The position numbers were made by a program, and so were the translations under genes. Of a DNA stretch of 64,000 bases, positions 35,971 to 43,456 are shown piece by piece. The DNA comes from Flavobacterium silvisoli (GTDB lineage: Bacteria; Bacteroidota; Bacteroidia; Flavobacteriales; Flavobacteriaceae). The notes under the pieces were generated by a model that was given only the letters and a program-made list of their open reading frames with translations, was not told the DNA's origin and ran no database searches. The stretch's first letter is position 1. Every line of letters starts with the position of its first letter. The DNA lies in contig NZ_SJPE01000003.1 of the NCBI RefSeq assembly GCF_004329815.1, forward strand, positions 62,001 through 126,000, in the 5' to 3' direction.

Positions 35971-36740
35971 ATGTTGAATAAACTCCTCCTTACTCTCAGT
36001 TTTCTTTTATTCGGCAAATTAATCGCTCAGGAAAATACGTTCACTAAACAAGTCAGTACCTTCACGCTCGAAGCACCTCAACTGAAAATAATCCAAAAAT
36101 TTGGGTATACCTACCCAAAGACTACACAGCTTCAACTAAAAAATACCCAGTCATTTATATGCACGACGGACAAAATTTGTTTCGTCAAAATCGTGAAACT
36201 CTTTCCGGATGGACTATAGATGAGGCTCTGAACGATATCAATGCTCAAGTCATTGTCATCGGGATTGAAAGCGATACAAATCAACAATACGGTAAGAACA
36301 AAACAGATGAGTATTTGGCTTTTATTGTTGAAATGCTGAAACCTAAAATAGATGCAACTTACCGCACTAAAACCAACGCTCACAATACCTGTATCATGGG
36401 AAGTTCCCTTGGTGGAGCGGTATCTTTTTATGCTGCTTTGAAATATCCCGAAGTGTTTGGCAAAGTGGGATGTTTCTTCCCTGCTTTTGGATTCAATCGA
36501 GCTGAACTATTGGTACTGTTGGCAAAAACAGAAACGTTTAAAGCCAAAGTCTATTTCCTGTGTGGTGACCGTGAAAATAACCCCGAGATGCTTTCCGATA
36601 TAACATTGGTCGAGCATTGGGTAAATACCAAGCGCTGCGAGTGTAAAAAACTAAATAAAAAAGTAATTGTCAAAGGCGGACAGCAAGACGAAGAATTGTG
36701 GCGTGAGAGTTTTAAAAAGGCGTATCTTTGGCTGTTTTAA
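35971..36740 (+). pseudogene. Secreted alpha/beta-hydrolase (esterase D-like), broken by a one-base frameshift
   Basis: Frame one gives a signal peptide (MLNKLLLTLSFLLFGKLIAQ) and continues to about KIIQK, then becomes nonsense and stops at 36219. The expected esterase sequence IWVYLPKDYTASTKKYPVIY continues without break into MHDGQNLF in the frame that is open to 36740. The switch is at the A5 tract 36095-36099; one more A would restore a 256-residue protein. Family features are GSSLGG with the nucleophile Ser, and CGDRENNPE. Either the gene is disrupted or phase-variable, or there is a sequencing error in the A tract. Confidence 0.88.
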
Positions 36741-36788
36741 ATTACGAATTACGAATTACGAATTACGAATTACGAATTACGAATTACA
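36741..36788 (+). repeat. Tandem heptamer (ATTACGA), about 6.9 copies
   Basis: Six exact ATTACGA units are followed by ATTACA, starting right at the stop of the esterase frame and ending 37 bases before the DUF1456 start. Such short-period arrays change length by slippage and here would alter the spacing of the upstream region of the next gene. Confidence 0.95.
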
Positions 36789-36825
36789 GATTTCAGGATT
36801 ATAGATTTTCAAATTTTCACCAATT

Positions 36826-37239
36826 ATGAATAACAACGATATATTTAAGAAACTCCGTGTGGCTTTGCAATTGCGCGACGACCAAATTGTAGAAATCATG
36901 CAATTGGTAGATTTCCGAATTTCGGCAGCGGAATTGGGGGCTTTTTTCAGAAACGCCGACCACCCGAAATACATGGATTGTGGTGATCAGGTATTGCGTA
37001 ATTTTTTAAATGGCCTAGTGATTCATTTGCGGGGAACAAAAGAAAACCCGAAAAAACCCATGGAGGTCATCCAACAGAACCAACAGGCTGTTCAGAAAAA
37101 CAATTCCGAAAAAAACAAAACAGCTCCCAAAACCGGCTTCAACAAAAAACCGGCTGCCGGTGTAAAACCCAAAAACAAGAAACCGGAGACCAAAATTCAG
37201 GCGGTAGAGAAAGTGAAATTCAAAAACGGAAAAAAATAG
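36826..37239 (+). CDS. DUF1456-family protein (YehS-like)
   Basis: The first 70 residues are a DUF1456 unit: NNDIFKKLRVALQLRDDQIV, ISAAELGAFFRNADHPKY and NFLNGLVIHLRG. The second half (about 75-137) is low-complexity Lys/Asn/Pro/Gln, basic and probably unordered, suggesting nucleic-acid contact. DUF1456 proteins usually have two such units; here the second is replaced by the basic tail. Function is unknown. Confidence 0.88.
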   Translation: MNNNDIFKKLRVALQLRDDQIVEIMQLVDFRISAAELGAFFRNADHPKYMDCGDQVLRNFLNGLVIHLRGTKENPKKPMEVIQQNQQAVQKNNSEKNKTAPKTGFNKKPAAGVKPKNKKPETKIQAVEKVKFKNGKK

Positions 37240-37303
37240 ACTTTTCTGTTAGGGTAAAAACCATACTAGTTGTTTTTTAATTCATTAACCAACAGAACAT
37301 CAT

Positions 37304-38269
37304 ATGAAATTGATTAACAACTTCTTATTTGCCGGTTTAGTGGCCATCACCTTTTCGTGCAGCAACGACCTCGAAAAAGAAAACAAAACCACCGCAAGAA
37401 CCGCTACCACCACAACAGCATTAGCTGTGACTCCGAAGAAATTTTTATTTGACGCAACCAAAGCCGAAACGGCCGGAAATGCCGACTGGGTCATTGATGC
37501 TGACACTTCACCCCAACGTTTTCCTACGCCGGCACAATCCAACATCACGGCCACTACAACCGAAAGTTTTTGGAAAGGCGGCTTGTCAGCCTGGGGAGTT
37601 GCTTTGGCCAAACTGGGACATACTGTTGAAACACTACCTTCCGGAACTCCCATTACTTATGGAAGTACAGGGGCTCAGGACTTAAAAAACTACGATGTAT
37701 TTGTAATAGATGAACCCAACATTCGATTTACAGCAGCAGAAAAAACAGCTATTCTCAATTTTGTGAAGAATGGCGGCGGTTTGTTCATGATCTCAGACCA
37801 TACGGTTTCTGATCGCAATAATGATGGTTGGGATTCTCCGGCGATTTGGAATGATTTGATGTCAAACAACACCGTTAAAACCAATCCATTTGGAATTACT
37901 ATAACATTAAATAATATTTCCGAAACCTCGACTAACAGATTAATTGCAACTACTAATCCTATTTTGAATGGTTCTCAGGGAACAGTTTCAAATCTGAAAT
38001 TTTCTAACGGCGCTACCATGTCGATAAACAAGACCGCTAATACTACGGTACAAGGCTTAATTTGGAGAGGTACTTCTACCCAAGGGACTTCCAACATTAT
38101 GTGTGCTTCGGCTACTTTTGGTACCGGAAGGGTCTTTGTCATTGGCGACAGTTCACCGGCCGATGATGGAACCGGTGCCACGGGCGACACGCTTTATCCG
38201 GGTTGGACCGAATTAGCCTCTCACGCTATTTTGCACATGAATGCCTCGCTTTGGTTGGCTAAATTGTAA
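37304..38269 (+). CDS. Lipoprotein with glutamine-amidotransferase-like (ThuA/DUF4350-like) fold
   Basis: The 321-residue protein has a lipobox (ITFSC), a Thr-rich linker (about 25-45), then a Rossmann-like domain: LKNYDVFVIDEPNIRFT, LNFVKNGGGLFMISDHTVSD and FGTGRVFVIGDSS. These strands fit a class I amidotransferase-like fold without the catalytic Cys. The acidic NNDGWDSPAIWND segment may bind calcium or sugar. The role is unknown; it is probably on the cell surface. Confidence 0.7.
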   Translation: MKLINNFLFAGLVAITFSCSNDLEKENKTTARTATTTTALAVTPKKFLFDATKAETAGNADWVIDADTSPQRFPTPAQSNITATTTESFWKGGLSAWGVALAKLGHTVETLPSGTPITYGSTGAQDLKNYDVFVIDEPNIRFTAAEKTAILNFVKNGGGLFMISDHTVSDRNNDGWDSPAIWNDLMSNNTVKTNPFGITITLNNISETSTNRLIATTNPILNGSQGTVSNLKFSNGATMSINKTANTTVQGLIWRGTSTQGTSNIMCASATFGTGRVFVIGDSSPADDGTGATGDTLYPGWTELASHAILHMNASLWLAKL

Positions 38270-38283
38270 TTTAAAATGATACA

Positions 38284-38312
38284 AATCCCTTCATCATCAG
38301 AAGGGATTTTTT
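38284..38312 (+). terminator. Terminator after the lipoprotein gene
   Basis: AATCCCTTC / GAAGGGATT with a 7-base loop and T-run. Confidence 0.85.
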
Positions 38313-38368
38313 ATTTGCAAAAAACAGATAACATGATATATATCAGATCTTTATCACTTTCCATAGTG

Positions 38369-38376
38369 TAACTTTG
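38369..38376 (+). promoter_or_regulatory. -7 box before the DUF2892 gene
   Basis: TAACTTTG fits TAnnTTTG and lies 28 bases before the ATG at 38405. Confidence 0.5.
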
Positions 38377-38404
38377 AAAATACTAACACTAAATAAAACA
38401 TATC

Positions 38405-38620
38405 ATGAGAAAAAACATGGGTTCTTTCGATCGGTTCATCAGAGTGCTGTTGGCAGCCGTAATGGCTTTTCTGTATTTTAACCACATCATTTCAGGAGTT
38501 CTTGGCTTGGTACTCTTGATTTTTGCCGGCGTATTTTTACTGACAAGTTTGGTCAGTTTTTGTCCGCTATATGTCCCTTTTCGCATCGATACCCGAAATG
38601 TCAAAAAAGGAATTAAATAG
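38405..38620 (+). CDS. DUF2892 small inner-membrane protein
   Basis: The 71-residue protein has the DUF2892 layout: a short N-terminus with MGSFDRFIRVLLA, two membrane helices (about 14-30 and 32-50), and SFCPLYVPFRIDT with one Cys. The family often accompanies rhodaneses (as in YgaP), but none is adjacent here. Single gene. Confidence 0.88.
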   Translation: MRKNMGSFDRFIRVLLAAVMAFLYFNHIISGVLGLVLLIFAGVFLLTSLVSFCPLYVPFRIDTRNVKKGIK

Positions 38621-38627
38621 TTAATTA

Positions 38628-38657
38628 AAAAATCCTGAGCTTTCACTCAGGATTTTT
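38628..38657. terminator. Bidirectional terminator between DUF2892 gene and folD
   Basis: AAAAATCCTGAG / CTCAGGATTTTT with a 6-base loop. Confidence 0.88.
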
Positions 38658-38659
38658 CG

Positions 38660-39547
38660 TTATTCAATTCTCAACTGTTTTTGTTCGCGTGCCAGCAGGG
38701 TATTTTTGAGCAGCATAGCAATCGTCATCGGACCAACTCCTCCGGGAACCGGAGTAATGAAAGAGGCTTTTTTAGAGACGTGTTCAAAATCAACATCACC
38801 GGTAATGTGGTAGCCTCTTGGGTCAGCTTCATCGGCAACGCGCGTAATTCCAACATCTATCACCACGGCATCGTCTTTAATCATTTCGGCTTTCAGATAA
38901 TTGGGAACACCTAAAGCGGTTATGATAATATCGGCCTGGGTGGTAATTTGTGCTATATTTTTGGTAAAACTGTGTGTCAGTGTCACGGTTGAATTGCCTG
39001 GAAACCCTTTTCTTCCCATCAGAATGCTCATTGGGCGGCCTACGATATGGCTTCTTCCAATCACTACCGTGTGTTTTCCTTGGGTTTCAACTCCGTAACG
39101 CTCTAATAATTCGAGAATTCCAAACGGTGTAGCCGGAATAAAAGTAGACATATCTAGCGCCATTTTTCCGAAATTTTCCGGGTGGAAACCATCCACATCT
39201 TTGCTGGGGTCTATAGACATCAGTATGTGCTGGGTATCAATTTGTTCGGGCAACGGCAATTGCACGATGAAGCCGTCGATGTCATCGTCTTCATTGAGTT
39301 CTTTGATTTTCTTGAGCAACTCTGTTTCGGAGGTTGTACTGGGCATTTTTATCAGTGTAGATTCAAAACCCACGCGTTCGCAAGCTTTAACTTTGCTGCT
39401 TACATAGGTAAGACTGGCACCGTCATTCCCGACAATAATGGCGGCTAAATGAGGTACTTTTTCGCCGTTGGCTTTCATCTTTTGAACTTCGGCTGCGATT
39501 TCGTTTTTAATGTCTTCCGACACTTTTTTTCCGTCTAGAATTTGCAT
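38660..39547 (-). CDS. folD: Bifunctional methylenetetrahydrofolate dehydrogenase/cyclohydrolase
   Basis: FolD interconverts 5,10-methylene-THF and 10-formyl-THF for one-carbon metabolism. The 295-residue protein has YVSSKVKACERVGFES with the catalytic Lys, GFIVQLPLPEQID, the Rossmann motif VVIGRSHIVGRPMSILM and PVPGGVGPMTIAML near the end. All signature elements are present. It is downstream of ffh on the same strand, with a weak hairpin between them. Confidence 0.96.
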   Translation of the reverse strand: MQILDGKKVSEDIKNEIAAEVQKMKANGEKVPHLAAIIVGNDGASLTYVSSKVKACERVGFESTLIKMPSTTSETELLKKIKELNEDDDIDGFIVQLPLPEQIDTQHILMSIDPSKDVDGFHPENFGKMALDMSTFIPATPFGILELLERYGVETQGKHTVVIGRSHIVGRPMSILMGRKGFPGNSTVTLTHSFTKNIAQITTQADIIITALGVPNYLKAEMIKDDAVVIDVGITRVADEADPRGYHITGDVDFEHVSKKASFITPVPGGVGPMTIAMLLKNTLLAREQKQLRIE

Positions 39548-39582
39548 TGTAGTTGTATTTGTGTGTTGTTTTGTTTAGCAAT

Positions 39583-39609
39583 AAAAAAGACGCGATTCCT
39601 CGCGCCTTC
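39583..39609 (-). terminator. Weak terminator after ffh
   Basis: On the minus strand AAGGCGCGA / TCGCGTCTT (one mismatch) with a GGAA loop runs into T6. It may let some transcription continue into folD. Confidence 0.6.
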
Positions 39610-39614
39610 ATACT

Positions 39615-40952
39615 TTATCTCATGCCTTTCATGCCGCCCATCATGCGCATCAGGTTCTTACCTCCACCACCTTGCATCATTTTCATCATTTTGCTCATTT
39701 GGTCAAATTGTTTCAGTAATTGGTTAACCTGCTCTATTTTGGTTCCGGAACCTTTAGCGATTCTGATTTTTCTTTTGGCATCTATAATGGCCGGTTTTGT
39801 TCTTTCTTTAGGAGTCATCGAGTGAATGATGGCTTCGATATGTTTGAACGCATCGTCTTCAATTTCTACATCTTTCAATGCTTTTCCGGCTCCGGGTATC
39901 ATACCTACAAGGTCTTTCATGTTACCCATCTTTTTCACTTGCTGAATTTGCGCCAGGAAATCATCAAAACCAAACTCATTTTTGGCAATTTTCTTTTGGA
40001 TTTTGCGCGCTTCCTCTTCGTCGTATTGTTCCTGAGCCCTTTCTACTAATGAAACTACGTCTCCCATACCAAGAATACGGTCGGCCATACGCGATGGATA
40101 GAACACATCAATCGCTTCCATTTTTTCACCGGTACCGATGAATTTGATTGGTTTATCAACTACCGACTTGATGGAAATCGCAGCTCCACCACGGGTATCA
40201 CCATCTAATTTGGTTAAAATAACTCCGTCAAAATTTAAGCGGTCATTAAAAGCTTTAGCCGTATTCACCGCATCCTGTCCGGTCATGGAGTCAACCACAA
40301 ACAAGGTTTCCTGTGGTTTGATGGCGGCATGCACATTGGCAATTTCGTTCATCATTTCTTCATCGATAGCCAAACGACCGGCGGTATCGACAATCACCAC
40401 ATTATAGCCGTTTGATTTGGCGTGTTGGATGGCATTTAACGCGATTTGAACGGCATTTTTATTTTCGGGTTCCGAGTATACTTCTACTCCGATTTGATCG
40501 CCTACTACGTGCAACTGATTAATAGCTGCCGGACGGTAAATATCACAAGCTACCAAAAGTGGTTTTTTGCTTTTTTTGGTTTTCAAGTAATTGGCCAATT
40601 TTCCGGAGAAAGTAGTTTTACCCGAACCTTGTAACCCTGACATCAAAATCACAGCAGGTGAACCGGTTAAATTGATTCCGGTAGCTTCACCTCCCATTAA
40701 TTCGGTCAGTTCATCTTTTACAATTTTCACCATCAACTGCCCCGGTTGCAATGTAGTCAATACATTTTGACCTATGGCTTTGTCTTTAACTCTAGTGGTA
40801 AAATCTTTGGCAATTTTAAAGTTAACATCGGCATCAAGCAAGGCGCGACGCACTTCTTTGAGTGTTTCGGCTACGTTAACCTCGGTTATTTTCCCGTGTC
40901 CTTTAAGGATGTGTAATGCTTTATCTAGTTTATCACTTAAATTATTGAACAT
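39615..40952 (-). CDS. ffh: Signal recognition particle GTPase
   Basis: Ffh binds signal sequences on nascent chains and 4.5S RNA and delivers them to FtsY. The 445-residue protein has the N domain (about 1-90), the G domain with GLQGSGKT (106-113), ACDIYRPAAINQL, DTAGRLAIDEE and TKLDGDTRGG, and a Met-rich M domain ending GGGKNLMRMMGGMKG. The length is normal. Confidence 0.97.
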   Translation of the reverse strand: MFNNLSDKLDKALHILKGHGKITEVNVAETLKEVRRALLDADVNFKIAKDFTTRVKDKAIGQNVLTTLQPGQLMVKIVKDELTELMGGEATGINLTGSPAVILMSGLQGSGKTTFSGKLANYLKTKKSKKPLLVACDIYRPAAINQLHVVGDQIGVEVYSEPENKNAVQIALNAIQHAKSNGYNVVIVDTAGRLAIDEEMMNEIANVHAAIKPQETLFVVDSMTGQDAVNTAKAFNDRLNFDGVILTKLDGDTRGGAAISIKSVVDKPIKFIGTGEKMEAIDVFYPSRMADRILGMGDVVSLVERAQEQYDEEEARKIQKKIAKNEFGFDDFLAQIQQVKKMGNMKDLVGMIPGAGKALKDVEIEDDAFKHIEAIIHSMTPKERTKPAIIDAKRKIRIAKGSGTKIEQVNQLLKQFDQMSKMMKMMQGGGGKNLMRMMGGMKGMR

Positions 40953-41023
40953 AATAGCAAGCTTTGTTTTTTAATGAAGTGGCAAATTTAAGGATTTGAT
41001 TTTGAAGTTTTACAGGAAACCAA

Positions 41024-41056
41024 ATAAAAAAACCACTCGTTTTTAGCGAATGGTTT
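41024..41056 (-). terminator. Terminator of the divergent lipoprotein operon
   Basis: On the minus strand AAACCATTCG / CGAGTGGTTT with one mismatch, followed by T7. It lies about 35 bases after the stop at 41092. Confidence 0.75.
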
Positions 41057-41091
41057 AAAAAAAGTGATGCTCTTATTTTTTTCCTAATCGA

Positions 41092-41550
41092 TTAATTTTT
41101 GGTGAAAACCAAAACATCAGTTCCTCCATTACCACCACTAACATCGGTTAGAGAAATAGTAGTTGCAGTGTAAGTGGTGATGTGCCAATCATCGGTCAAT
41201 TCAAGAAAATCTGCCGGTGATGCAAAGGCAATGTTGAAATCCAAATCGTTGCTAGGGCTGTCGTCATTGCTGTCATCAGTAGTTACCAACCAAGTACCGG
41301 TATAAGTATTGGTTCCGTTGGAAGCTGTTAAGACATTGTTGTTGTCAAACGTGAAGTTATAACCGGTAAAATGATTGGTTTCATCTGTTCCCGAATCGAT
41401 GTAGCTGGTTACACGCCAAGTCCCTTGTTTGGCAGTATTGATGACAGGAGTCGGATCGGTGGATGATGCACTGCTGTCTGAACTGCACATAGAAGCTGTG
41501 TTCATAAAAAACACCATAGCTAAAGCCGGATAAATAAATAGTCTTTTCAT
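41092..41550 (-). CDS. Lipocalin-like lipoprotein, paralogous to the C-terminal domain of the 41767-42789 product
   Basis: The 152-residue protein has a lipobox ending at about Cys22 (ASMC) and a single beta-rich domain: GTWRVTSYIDSGTDETNHF, NFTFDNNNVL, YTGTW, a D/N-rich loop, LTDDWHITTYTATTISL and LVFTKN. The same order of motifs (GTWRVSY, NFTFNSN, YGDWD, LESNWRVLEVSSTFVRL, LSFTKN) ends the first protein of this operon, so the two are paralogues. It is presumably anchored in the outer membrane. It is the last gene of an operon next to an ECF sigma/FecR/TonB receptor set. Confidence 0.8.
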   Translation of the reverse strand: MKRLFIYPALAMVFFMNTASMCSSDSSASSTDPTPVINTAKQGTWRVTSYIDSGTDETNHFTGYNFTFDNNNVLTASNGTNTYTGTWLVTTDDSNDDSPSNDLDFNIAFASPADFLELTDDWHITTYTATTISLTDVSGGNGGTDVLVFTKN

Positions 41551-41572
41551 TGTTTTACGTTTTTATTGAGAG

Positions 41573-41740
41573 TTAATTGTTTAAAAATTGAAGGACGAAA
41601 AAAGCAACCATAAAAATCAAAACCCATATCAGTATCTGATTGAAAAAATAATTAATTCTGGTTTTGTCCAGTGTAGTCATGTCTAGTCTTGTATCTCTAA
41701 ATCCCTGTTGATTTAGAAACTTCTTATTGAAAATTTTCAT
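41573..41740 (-). CDS. Small one-TM protein (55 aa) between two paralogous lipoprotein genes
   Basis: An ATG frame of 55 codons fills the gap between the two lipoprotein genes, 26 bases after one and 22 before the other. The N-terminal 35 residues are polar and basic (MKIFNKKFLNQQGFRDTRLD, then TTLDKTRINYFFN). Residues about 36-53 form one membrane segment (ILIWVLIFMVAFFVLQFL). The positive-inside rule suggests the N-terminus is in the cytoplasm. I do not recognise a family. Good spacing and a full TM at the end argue for a real gene. Confidence 0.65.
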   Translation of the reverse strand: MKIFNKKFLNQQGFRDTRLDMTTLDKTRINYFFNQILIWVLIFMVAFFVLQFLNN

Positions 41741-41766
41741 GCCGGTAAAATCGTGATTAAAAGAGT

Positions 41767-42789
41767 CTAGTTTTTAGTAAAACTCAAATAGTAGTATTGC
41801 CCGCTGCTGCTGCTTTCGCTTTTGAGTCTGACGAAAGTACTACTTACTTCGAGCACTCTCCAGTTGGATTCTAAGTCTTCAAGAGTAGAACCGTCAAAAT
41901 GCAAATCCAACCTTTGATAACCATACTCATCATGAACATCCCAATCGCCGTAAATCACAGTGCTGTTTTTGACAGCTTTAACCGTTTCATTACTGTTAAA
42001 AGTAAAATTATAATTGGCGTAATAATACGTTTCATCGTGGGTGTAATAGCAATAAGAGACACGCCAAGTTCCACTTGTCAAGACTTCTTCTACCTCCAGA
42101 GGCATAGGACCGGTTGTGCACTCAAATACTGCATTGTCTATAGCATCCTCAAGTTGACTATTGGAGGTAACCGTAATCACAGAAGAACTGTTTGTTTTTT
42201 TGAGTGATAACGGGTATACAATTCCAACTATTTCAGTGGCAGTCAAATCATGAATAAAATCATAGAGTTGTGCATCACTGGTTACCGTTACTGAACCTGC
42301 TAACTGATTATTGGTATTGTACTTATTGATGGTAAAAGGATACTGAAAATTGATACAGTCAATTTCGTGGTAATTACTGTCATCACCCATGGCCGCCAAA
42401 ATTGCATTGTATTCGGTTTCACTGTTTACTAAAACTTCCTGATGGTCGGGATAAACCAGCGTTATAGGGAACTGAAAATGAACCACATCGTCTCCTGCAT
42501 AATTGTCTTTGTAACTTTGAACCGTTGGGTAAAGAGCGCTGCTGTTTACATAACAATATTGGGAGTTAACCGTTACATGAACCGGTAATTTCACGCTGAA
42601 GTTACTGGTATTATCAAGTACGTTATCACAAGTAGTTTCAAATTGTGAAACTCTCGAAATTAAAGATGATATTGCAGAAGATTTACCAAAACTATTGGCT
42701 GCACTTTGTTTAACGCTTTCCTCTTCGTCCTGACAAGAGGCGAAAGACAAAGCTACCAGAGCAAAAACAAACCAAATATAATTTCTCAT
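41767..42789 (-). CDS. Lipoprotein with C-terminal lipocalin-like domain, first gene of an ECF-linked operon
   Basis: The 340-residue protein has a lipobox ending at Cys19 (SFASC) and an acidic start (QDEEESV). The middle (about 50-230) has repeated beta segments: FSVKLPVHVTVNSQYC, HFQFPITLVYPDHQEV, NFQYPFTINKYNTN and GIVYPLSLKKTNSS, each roughly followed by a residue run like VNSETEYNAI or VTSDAQLYDFI. Three or four copies of one unit are thus visible. The C-terminal 100 residues match the smaller lipoprotein of the operon. It is divergent from the sigma gene and preceded by the shared promoter-like element. Confidence 0.78.
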   Translation of the reverse strand: MRNYIWFVFALVALSFASCQDEEESVKQSAANSFGKSSAISSLISRVSQFETTCDNVLDNTSNFSVKLPVHVTVNSQYCYVNSSALYPTVQSYKDNYAGDDVVHFQFPITLVYPDHQEVLVNSETEYNAILAAMGDDSNYHEIDCINFQYPFTINKYNTNNQLAGSVTVTSDAQLYDFIHDLTATEIVGIVYPLSLKKTNSSSVITVTSNSQLEDAIDNAVFECTTGPMPLEVEEVLTSGTWRVSYCYYTHDETYYYANYNFTFNSNETVKAVKNSTVIYGDWDVHDEYGYQRLDLHFDGSTLEDLESNWRVLEVSSTFVRLKSESSSSGQYYYLSFTKN

Positions 42790-42809
42790 AATTGTTACTT
42801 CAATTCAAA

Positions 42810-42840
42810 GGTTAAACAAAGTTGCAATAAAAAACCCTAC
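42810..42840 (-). promoter_or_regulatory. Candidate ECF promoter of the lipoprotein operon
   Basis: Minus strand: GTAGGGTTTTTTA, 9 bases, TGTTTAACC, ending 20 bases before the ATG at 42789. Every base of both boxes and the spacing are the same as at 43410-43440 before fecR. It lies in the intergenic region shared with the sigma gene. Confidence 0.75.
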
Positions 42841-42891
42841 TTTCGAAAAAAATTTTATATTTAAACCTTCAAACAATCGATATAAATTAAA

Positions 42892-43413
42892 ATGGAGCAC
42901 ACCGATTCTAATGGTATTTGTGAAGAATTAGTTTTTTCTCGTTTTTTCAAAGCCAACGTAAAATCCCTGCGCAATTATCTCTACTTCAAATTTGGCAATG
43001 AAGAAAAAGCCAACGACATCACTCAGGAATCTTTCATAAAATTATGGGAGAACTGTAAAAATGTTCCGTTGGAAAAAGCCAAATCCTATATATATACGAT
43101 TGCCAACAATGCCTCGCTGAATGAAATTGCCCATCAAAAAGTAGTTTTAAAATATGCGCAGAGTCAAACTCAAAAAGACAGAACCAATTTAAATCCAGAG
43201 TTCCTGATTGAAGAAGAACAATTTAAACAAAAACTCGAAAAAGCCATAGACAGCCTGACCGAGGCCCAGAGAACAGCTTTTCTTTTGCATCGGATTGAAG
43301 GAAAAAAATATCATGAGATTGCCGTTATTTTAGACATCAGTGTCAAAGCGGTTGAGAAAAGAATACACGGAGCACTGATCACATTACGAACCGAAATAGA
43401 ACAGTTCAAGTAG
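42892..43413 (+). CDS. ECF RNA polymerase sigma factor (FecI-like)
   Basis: The 173-residue protein has sigma region 2 (FFKANVKSLRNYLYFKFG, ANDITQESFIKLWEN, AKSYIYTIANN) and region 4 (LTEAQRTAFLLHRIEGKKYH, EIAVILDISVKAVEKRIHGA). It should be held inactive by the FecR-like protein encoded next and released when the STN-domain receptor binds its ligand. The two promoter-like elements at 42810 and 43410 are the likely targets. Confidence 0.94.
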   Translation: MEHTDSNGICEELVFSRFFKANVKSLRNYLYFKFGNEEKANDITQESFIKLWENCKNVPLEKAKSYIYTIANNASLNEIAHQKVVLKYAQSQTQKDRTNLNPEFLIEEEQFKQKLEKAIDSLTEAQRTAFLLHRIEGKKYHEIAVILDISVKAVEKRIHGALITLRTEIEQFK

Positions 43414-43440
43414 GGTTTTTTACTTACGGACTGTTTAACC
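43410..43440 (+). promoter_or_regulatory. Candidate ECF promoter of fecR and the TonB receptor
   Basis: GTAGGGTTTTTTA (43410-43422), 9 bases, TGTTTAACC (43432-43440), overlapping the stop codon of the sigma gene. It is identical in both boxes and in spacing to the element on the other strand at 42810-42840. Because the sigma stop overlaps it, fecR and the receptor could be transcribed separately from the sigma gene. Confidence 0.75.
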
Positions 43441-43456
43441 AAACATAATGAATACA

